Source: Rhynochetos jubatus (lineage: Eukaryota; Chordata; Aves; Eurypygiformes; Rhynochetidae). Taken from it: DNA of 64,000 nt. Shown piece after piece: positions 57,992 to 64,000 of this stretch. Position numbers and translations under genes: made by a program. Below the pieces are notes generated by a model. That model was not told where the DNA came from. It was given only the letters and a program-made list of their open reading frames with translations, and made no database searches. The stretch spans positions 16,159,001 through 16,223,000 of the forward strand of contig CM050659.1 of NCBI GenBank assembly GCA_027574665.1, given 5' to 3'. Position 1 is the stretch's first letter. Each line of letters starts with the position of its first letter.

Positions 57992-58417
57992 ACGACACTG
58001 CACCGACATGGCTCCTTCCCCAGATTTCCTAGCCAGAACCCAGGGGGGTCATGGCCGGAAACCGCGGTCGGCAACTTCTAGGGTTAGGGTTAGGGTTAGG
58101 GTCCGGAGAACCAGAAAGCCCACAGCTCCAGGGATAATTGGGATTGCAAAGGCCTGCCAAGAGGAGCACGACACTGCACCGACATGGCTCCTTCCCCTGC
58201 TTTCCTAGCCAGAACCCGCGGGGGGCCGTGGCCGGAAACCGCGGTCGTCAACTTCTAGGGTTAGGGTTAGGGTTAGGGTCCGGAGAACCAGAAAGCCCAC
58301 AGCTCCAGGGATAATTGGGATTGCAAAGGCCTGCCAAGAGGAGCACGACACTGCACAGACATGGCTCCTTCCCCTGCTTTCCTAGCCAGAACCCGGGGGG
58401 GGCCGTGTCCGGAAACC

Positions 58418-58460
58418 GCAGTCGGCAACTTCTAGGGTTAGGGTTAAGGTTAGGGTCCGG
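58418..58460 (+). repeat. CGCAGTCGG plus TTAAGG linked variant
   Basis: The CCGCGG palindrome is lost (CCGCAG) and the telomeric block contains TTAAGG. The pair recurs near 62113 and 62639 (526 bp apart, three units). The TTAAGG itself is also seen near 1546, 2248 and 11408, without the CGCAG change. Confidence 0.88.
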
Positions 58461-59575
58461 AGAACCAGAAAGCCCACAGCTCCAGGGATAATTGGGATTG
58501 CAAAGGCCTGCCAAGAGGAGCACGACACTGCACAGACATGGCTCCTTCCCCAGCTTTCCTAGCCATAACCCAGGGGGGTCCGTGTCCGGAAACCGCGGTC
58601 GGCAACTTCTAGGGTTAGGGTTAGGGTTAGGGTCCGGAGAACCAGAAAGCCCACAGCTCCAGGGATAATTGGGATTGCAAAGGCCTGCCAAGAGGAGCAC
58701 GACACTGCACCGACATGGCTCCTTCCCCTGCTTTCCTAGCCAGAACCCAGGTGGGGCCGTGGCCGGAAACCGCGGTCGGCAACTTCTAGGGTTAGGGTTA
58801 GGGTTAGGGTCCGGAGAACCAGAAAGCCCACAGCTCCAGGGATAATTGGGATTGCAAAGGCCTGCCAAGAGGAGCACGACACTGCACAGACATGGCTCCT
58901 TCCCCAGCTTTCCTAGCCAGAACCCAGGGGGGGCCATGCCCAGAAACCGCGGTTGGCAACTTCTAGGGTTAGGGTTAGGGTTAGGGTCCGGAGAACCAGA
59001 AAGCCCACAGCTCCAGGGATAATTGGGATTGCAAAGGCCTGCCAAGAGGAGCACGACACTGCACAGACATGGCTCCTTCCCCAGCTTTCCTAGCCATAAC
59101 CCAGGGGGGTCCGTGTCCGGAAACCGCGGTCGGCAACTTCTAGGGTTAGGGTTAGGGTTAGGGTCCGGAGAACCAGAAAGCCCACAGCTCCAGGGATAAT
59201 TGGGATTGCAAAGGCCTGCCAAGAGGAGCACGACACTGCACAGACATGGCTCCTTCCCCTGCTTTCCTAGCCAGAACCCAGGGGGGGCCGTGGCCGGAAA
59301 CCGCGGTCGGCAACTTCTAGGGTTAGGGTTAGGGTTAGGGTCCGGAGAACCAGAAAGCCCACAGCTCCAGGGATAATTGGGATTGCAAAGGCCTGCCAAG
59401 AGGAGCACGACACTGCACCGACATGGCTCCTTCCCCAGCTTTCCTAGCCAGAACCCAGGGGGGGCCATGCCCAGAAACCGCGGTCGGCAAGTTCTAGGGT
59501 TAGGGTTAGGGTTAGGGTCCGGAGAACCAGAAAGCCCACAGCTCCAGGGATAATTGGGATTGCAAAGGCCTGCCA

Positions 59576-59583
59576 AGAATAGC
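59576..59583 (+). repeat. AGAATAGC variant 2
   Basis: Same variant, 1592 bp (nine units) after variant 1, again following an ATGCCCAG/CAAGTTC unit and carrying GGGGGGTCGTGG. Confidence 0.93.
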
Positions 59584-60447
59584 ACGACACTGCACCGACA
59601 TGGCTCCTTCCCCAGCTTTCCTAGCCAGAACCCAGGGGGGTCGTGGCCGGAAACCGCGGTCGGCAACTTCTAGGGTTAGGGTTAGGGTCCGGAGAACCAG
59701 AAAGCCCACAGCTCCAGGGATAATTGGGATTGCAAAGGCCTGCCAAGAGGAGCACGACACTGCACCGACATGGCTCCTTCCCCAGCTTTCCTAGCCAGAA
59801 CCCGGGGGGGGCCGTGGCCGGAAACCGCGGTCGGCAAATTCTAGGGTTAGGGTTAGGGTCCGGAGAACCAGAAAGCCCACAGCTCCAGGGATAATTGGGA
59901 TTGCAAAGGCCTGCCAAGAGGAGCACGACACTGCACCGACATGGCTCCTTCCCCAGCTTTCCTAGCCAGAACCCAGGGGGGGCCGTGGCCGGAAACCGCG
60001 GTCGGCAACTTCTAGGGTTAGGGTTAGGGTTAGGGTCTGGAGAACCAGAAAGCCCACAGCTCCAGGGATAATTGGGATTGCAAAGGCCTGCCAAGAGGAG
60101 CACGACACTGCACAGACATGGCTCCTTCCCCAGCTTTCCTAGCCAGAACGCGGGGGGGGCCGTGGCCGGAAACCGCGGTCGGCAACTTCTAGGGTTAGGG
60201 TTAGGGTTAGGGTCCGGAGAACCAGAAAGCCCACAGCTCCAGGGATAATTGGGATTGCAAAGGCCTGCCAAGAGGAGCACGACACTGCACAGACATGGCT
60301 CCTTCCCCAGCTTTCCTAGCCAGAACCCAGGGGGGGCCATGCCCAGAAACCGCGGTCGGCAAGTTCTAGGGTTAGGGTTAGGGTTAGGGTCCGGAGAACC
60401 AGAAAGCCCACAGCTCCAGGGATAATTGGGATTGCAAAGGCCTGCCA

Positions 60448-60455
60448 AGAATAGC
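60448..60455 (+). repeat. AGAATAGC variant 3
   Basis: Same context, 872 bp (five units) after variant 2. This copy alone reads AGCCAAAACCC downstream. Confidence 0.93.
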
Positions 60456-61679
60456 ACGACACTGCACCGACATGGCTCCTTCCCCAGCTTTCCTAGCCAA
60501 AACCCAGGGGGGTCGTGGCCGGAAACCGCGGTCGGCAACTTCTAGGGTTAGGGTTAGGGTTAGGGTCCGGAGAACCAGAAAGCCCACAGCTCCAGGGATA
60601 ATTGGGATTGCAAAGGCCTGCCAAGAGGAGCACGACACTGCACCGACATGGCTCCTTCCCCAGCTTTCCTAGCCAGAACCCAGGGGGGGTCGTGGCCGGA
60701 AACCGCGGTCGGCAACTTCTAGGGTTAGGGTTAGGGTTAGGGTCCGGAGAACCAGAAAGCCCACAGCTCCAGGGATAATTGGGATTGCAAAAGCCTGCCA
60801 AGAGGAGCACGACACTGCACAGACATGGCTCCTTCCCCTGCTTTCCTAGCCAGAACGCAGCAGGGGCCGTGGCCGGAAACCGCGGTCGGCAACTTCTAGG
60901 GTTAGGGTTAGGGTCCGGAGAACCAGAAAGCCCACAGCTCCAGGGATAATTGGGATTGCAAAGGCCTGCCAAGAGGCGCATGACACTGCACCGACATGGC
61001 TCCTTCCCCAGCTTTCCTAGCCAGAACCCAGGGGGGGCCGTGCCCAGAAACAGCGGTCGGCAACTTCTAGGGTTAGGGTTAGGGTTAGGGTCCGGAGAAC
61101 CAGAAAGCCCACAGCTCCAGGGATAATTGGGATTGCAAAGGCCTGCCAAGAGGAGCACGACACTGCACCGACATGGCTCCTTCCCCAGCTTTCCTAGCCA
61201 GAACCCGGGCGGGGCCGTGGCCGGAAACCGCGGTCGGCAACTTCTAGGGTTAGGGTTAGGGTTAGGGTCCGGAGAACCAGAAAGCCCACAGCTCCAGGGA
61301 TAATTGGGATTGCAAAGGCCTGCCAAGAGGAGCACGACACTGCACCGACATGGCTCCTTCCCCAGCTTTCCTAGCCAGAACCCGGGGGGGGCCGTGGCCG
61401 GAAACCGCGGTCGGCAACTTCTAGGGTTAGGGTTAGGGTTAGGGTCCGGAGAACCAGAAAGCCCACAGCTCCAGGGATAATTGGGATTGCAAAGGCCTGC
61501 CAAGAGGAGCACGACACTGCACAGACATGGCTCCTTCCCCAGCTTTCCTAGCCAGAACCCAGGGGGGGCCATGCCCAGAAACCGCGGTCGGCAAGTTCTA
61601 GGGTTAGGGTTAGGGTTAGGGTCCGGAGAACCAGAAAGCCCACAGCTCCAGGGATAATTGGGATTGCAAAGGCCTGCCA

Positions 61680-61687
61680 AGAATAGC
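61680..61687 (+). repeat. AGAATAGC variant 4
   Basis: Same context, 1232 bp (seven units) after variant 3. The four copies define a pair of linked units spread through 57.9-61.9 kb. Confidence 0.93.
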
Positions 61688-64000
61688 ACGACACTGCACC
61701 GACATGGCTCCTTCCCCAGCTTTCCTAGCCAGAACCCAGGGGGGTCGTGGCCGGAAACCGCGGTCGGCAACTTCTAGGGTTAGGGTTAGGGTTAGGGTCC
61801 GGAGAACCAGAAAGCCCACAGCTCCAGGGATAATTGGGATTGCAAAGGCCTGCCAAGAGGAGCACGACACTGCACCGACATGGCTCCTTCCCCTGCTTTC
61901 CTAGCCAGAACCCAGGGGGGGCCGTGGCCGGAAACCGCGGTCGGCAACTTCTAGGGTTAGGGTTAGGGTTAGGGTCCGGAGAACCAGAAAGCCCACAGCT
62001 CCAGGGATAATTGGGATTGCAAAGGCCTGCCAAGAGGAGCACGACACTGCACCGACATGGCTCCTTCCCCTGCTTTCCTAGCCAGAACCCGGGGGTGGCC
62101 GTGGCCGGAAACCGCAGTCGGCAACTTCTAGGGTTAGGGTTAAGGTTAGGGTCCGGAGAACCAGAAAGCCCACAGCTCCAGGGATAATTGGGATTGCAAA
62201 GGCCTGCCAAGAGGAGCACGACACTGCACCGACATGGCTCCTTCCCCCGCTTTCCTAGCCAGAATTCAGGGGGGGCCATACCCAGAAACCGCGGTCGGCA
62301 ACTTCTAGGGTTAGGGTTAGGGTCCGGAGAACCAGAAAGCCCACAGCTCCAGGGATAATTGGGATTGCAAAGGCCTGCCAAGAGGAGCACGACACTGCAC
62401 CGAAATGGCTCCTTCCCCAGCTTTCCTAGCCAGAACCCGGGGGGGGGCCGTGGCCGGAAACCGCGGTTGTCAACTTCTAGGGTTAGGGTTAGGGTTAGGG
62501 TCCGGAGAACCAGAAAGCCCACAGCTCCAGGGATAATTGGGATTGCAAAGGCCTGCCAAGAGGAGCACGACACTGCACAGACATGGCTCCTTCCCCTGCT
62601 TTCCTAGCCAGAACCCGGGGGGGGCCGTGTCCGGAAACCGCAGTCGGCAACTTCTAGGGTTAGGGTTAAGGTTAGGGTCCGGAGAACCAGAAAGCCCACA
62701 GCTCCAGGGATAATTGGGATTGCAAAGGCCTGCCAAGAGGAGCACGACACTGCACCGACATGGCTCCTTCCCCTGCTTTCCTAGCCAGAACCCGGGGGGG
62801 GCCGTGCCCAGAAACCGCGGTCGGCAACTTCTAGGGTTAGGGTTAGGGTCCGGAGAACCAGAAAGCCCACAGCTCCAGGGATAATTGGGATTGCAAAGGC
62901 CTGCCAAGAGGAGCACGACACTGCACAGACATGGCTCCTTCCCCAGCTCTCCTAGCCAGAACCCAGGGTGGGCCATGCCCAGAAACCGCGGTTGGCAACT
63001 TCTAGGGTTAGGGTTAGGGTTAGGGTCCGGAGAACCAGAAAGCCCACAGCTCCAGGGATAATTGGGATTGCAAAGGCCTGCCAAGAGGAGCACAACACTG
63101 CACAGACATGGCTCCTTCCCCTGCTTTCCTAGCCAGAAACCAGGGGGGGCCGTGGCCGGAAACTGGGGTTGGCAAATTCTAGGGTTAGGGTTAGGGTTAG
63201 GGTCCGGAGAACCAGAAAGCCCACAGCTCCAGGGATAATTGGGATTGCAAAGGCCTGCCAAGAGGAGCACGACACTGCACCGACATGGCTCCTTCCCCAG
63301 CTTTCCTAGCCAGAACGCAGGGGGGGCCGTGGCCGGAAACCGCGGTCGGCAACTTCTAGGGTTAGGGTTAGGGTTAGGGTCCGGAGAACCAGAAAGCCCA
63401 CAGCTCCAGGGATAATTGGGATTGCAAAGGCCTGCCAAGAGGAGCACGACACTGCACAGACATGGCTCCTTCCCCAGCTTTCCTAGCCAGAACCCGGGGG
63501 GGGCCGTGGCCGGAAACCGCGGTCGGCAACTTCTAGGGTTAGGGTTAGGGTCCGGAGAACCAGAAAGCCCACAGCTCCAGGGATAATTGGGATTGCAAAG
63601 GCCTGCCAAGAGGAGCACGACACTGCACCGACATGGCTCCTTCCCCAGCTTTCCTAGCCAGAACCCAGGGGGGGCCATGCCCAGAAACCGCGGTCGGCAA
63701 CTTCTAGGGTTAGGGTTAGGGTTAGGGTCCGGAGAACCAGAAAGCCCACAGCTCCAGGGATAATTGGGATTGCAAAGGCCTGCCAAGAGGAGCACGACAC
63801 TGCACAGACATGGCTCCTTCCCCAGCTTTCCTAGCCATAACCCAGGGGGGGCCGTCGCCGGAAACCGCGGTCGGCAACTTCTAGGGTTAGGGTTAGGGTT
63901 AGGGTCCGGAGAACCAGAAAGCCCACAGCTCCAGGGATAATTGGGATTGCAAAGGCCTGCCAAGAGGAGCACGACACTGCACCGACATGGCTCCTTCCCC

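Larger units (their letters stand above)
1..64000 (+). repeat. Satellite array of ~177-bp units each carrying an internal TTAGGG block
   Basis: Every line of the window is the same unit repeated head to tail, about 360 copies. Taking GCCCACAGCT as phase zero, successive units begin at 1, 172, 349, 526 and 703, giving lengths of 171, 177, 177 and 177 bp. The last visible start is 63921. Length changes come mainly in 6-bp steps from the number of telomeric hexamers and in 1-bp steps from a poly-G tract. All units have the G-rich telomeric strand on the plus strand and I saw no inverted unit. No gene, tRNA, rRNA, SINE, LINE or LTR sequence interrupts the array. The array runs off both ends. TTAGGG is the vertebrate telomere repeat, so a vertebrate subtelomeric or interstitial telomere-type satellite is the best reading. 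The satellite family and species are not recognised. Confidence 0.98.

Noticed and set aside
1-64000. CRISPR array
   Set aside because: The repeats are 177 bp and contiguous. There are no short identical repeats separated by unique spacers, and the sequence between conserved parts is itself repeated.
1-64000. True terminal telomere
   Set aside because: The longest uninterrupted telomeric run is 30 bp. A chromosome end would have hundreds to thousands of pure hexamers.
1-64000. Centromeric alpha-type satellite with CENP-B boxes
   Set aside because: The length is similar, but I find no TTCG....A..CGGG motif in the unit and no resemblance to alpha satellite sequence.
1-64000. CTCF sites at CCCAGGGGGGGCC
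   Set aside because: It resembles the CCASYAGRKGGC core but fails at two central positions in the common form. There is not enough support without binding data.
1-64000. CCAAT or homeodomain sites in GGATAATTGGGATTG
   Set aside because: Short motifs of this kind are expected by chance. With one per unit, they cannot be distinguished from sequence simply inherited with the satellite.
1-64000. Plant or fungal telomere-associated DNA (TTTAGGG reading of GGTTTAGGG)
   Set aside because: TTTAGGG appears only in about 16 blocks, as a single G-to-T change inside TTAGGGTTAGGG without a length change. The standard hexamer is TTAGGG. Some fungi share TTAGGG, but 64 kb of homogenised nucleosome-sized satellite is unlike fungal subtelomeres.
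1-64000. Simple fixed-length higher-order repeat across the whole window
   Set aside because: Marker spacings vary (3, 4, 5, 7, 8, 9, 11, 13 and 24 units), so no single period holds. The array is better described as overlapping local amplifications.

Overview
The whole window is one uninterrupted, head-to-tail satellite array, and I find no supportable protein gene, RNA gene, transposon or single-copy sequence in it. The basic unit is about 177 bp (range about 165-183 bp), present in roughly 360 copies, all in the same orientation. Each unit has about 153 bp of unique-looking sequence plus a short block of the vertebrate telomere hexamer (CTAGGG followed by 1-4 TTAGGG). Both window edges fall inside a unit, so the array continues past 1 and past 64000. 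The TTAGGG hexamer, a nucleosome-sized unit, CpG richness and tens of kilobases of homogenised satellite point to a vertebrate subtelomere, pericentromere or large interstitial telomeric block, most plausibly in a mammal. I do not recognise the satellite by name or species.

Layout by unit subtype: 1-4.2 kb is a mixed block whose close relative lies at 9.7-12.1 kb. 4.2-16.2 kb carries a higher-order repeat of about nine units (1591 and 1585 bp in the first two copies), with rearranged copies further right. 17-31 kb is a nested mosaic of duplications with offsets of 1586, 2294, 4240, about 4764 and 5826 bp, including a 2294-bp tandem pair at 26.0-30.6 kb. 31-50 kb is organised by a second module of five ordered monomer types, with an 11-unit tandem pair at 38.5-42.2 kb and an 8-unit tandem pair at 47.3-50.2 kb. 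52.8-55.8 kb has seven- and four-unit amplifications. 57.9-61.9 kb is marked by a private AGAATAGC variant, and the rest of the right end is more heterogeneous.

The very long open frames, up to 2166 codons on the minus strand, are artefacts. The unit is 59 codons long and the hexamer adds whole codons, so any frame open in one unit stays open until the poly-G tract changes length. The common variants between units are mostly amino-acid changing in that frame, and many sit at CpG sites, which fits neutral decay of methylated non-coding DNA.

The features most worth attention are the canonical four-run G-quadruplex/telomere block repeated about every 177 bp, the two different higher-order repeat families, and the record of unequal exchange left by the subtype markers. 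Alignments were done by eye from marker variants: marker positions are exact, while duplication boundaries are accurate to about one unit.
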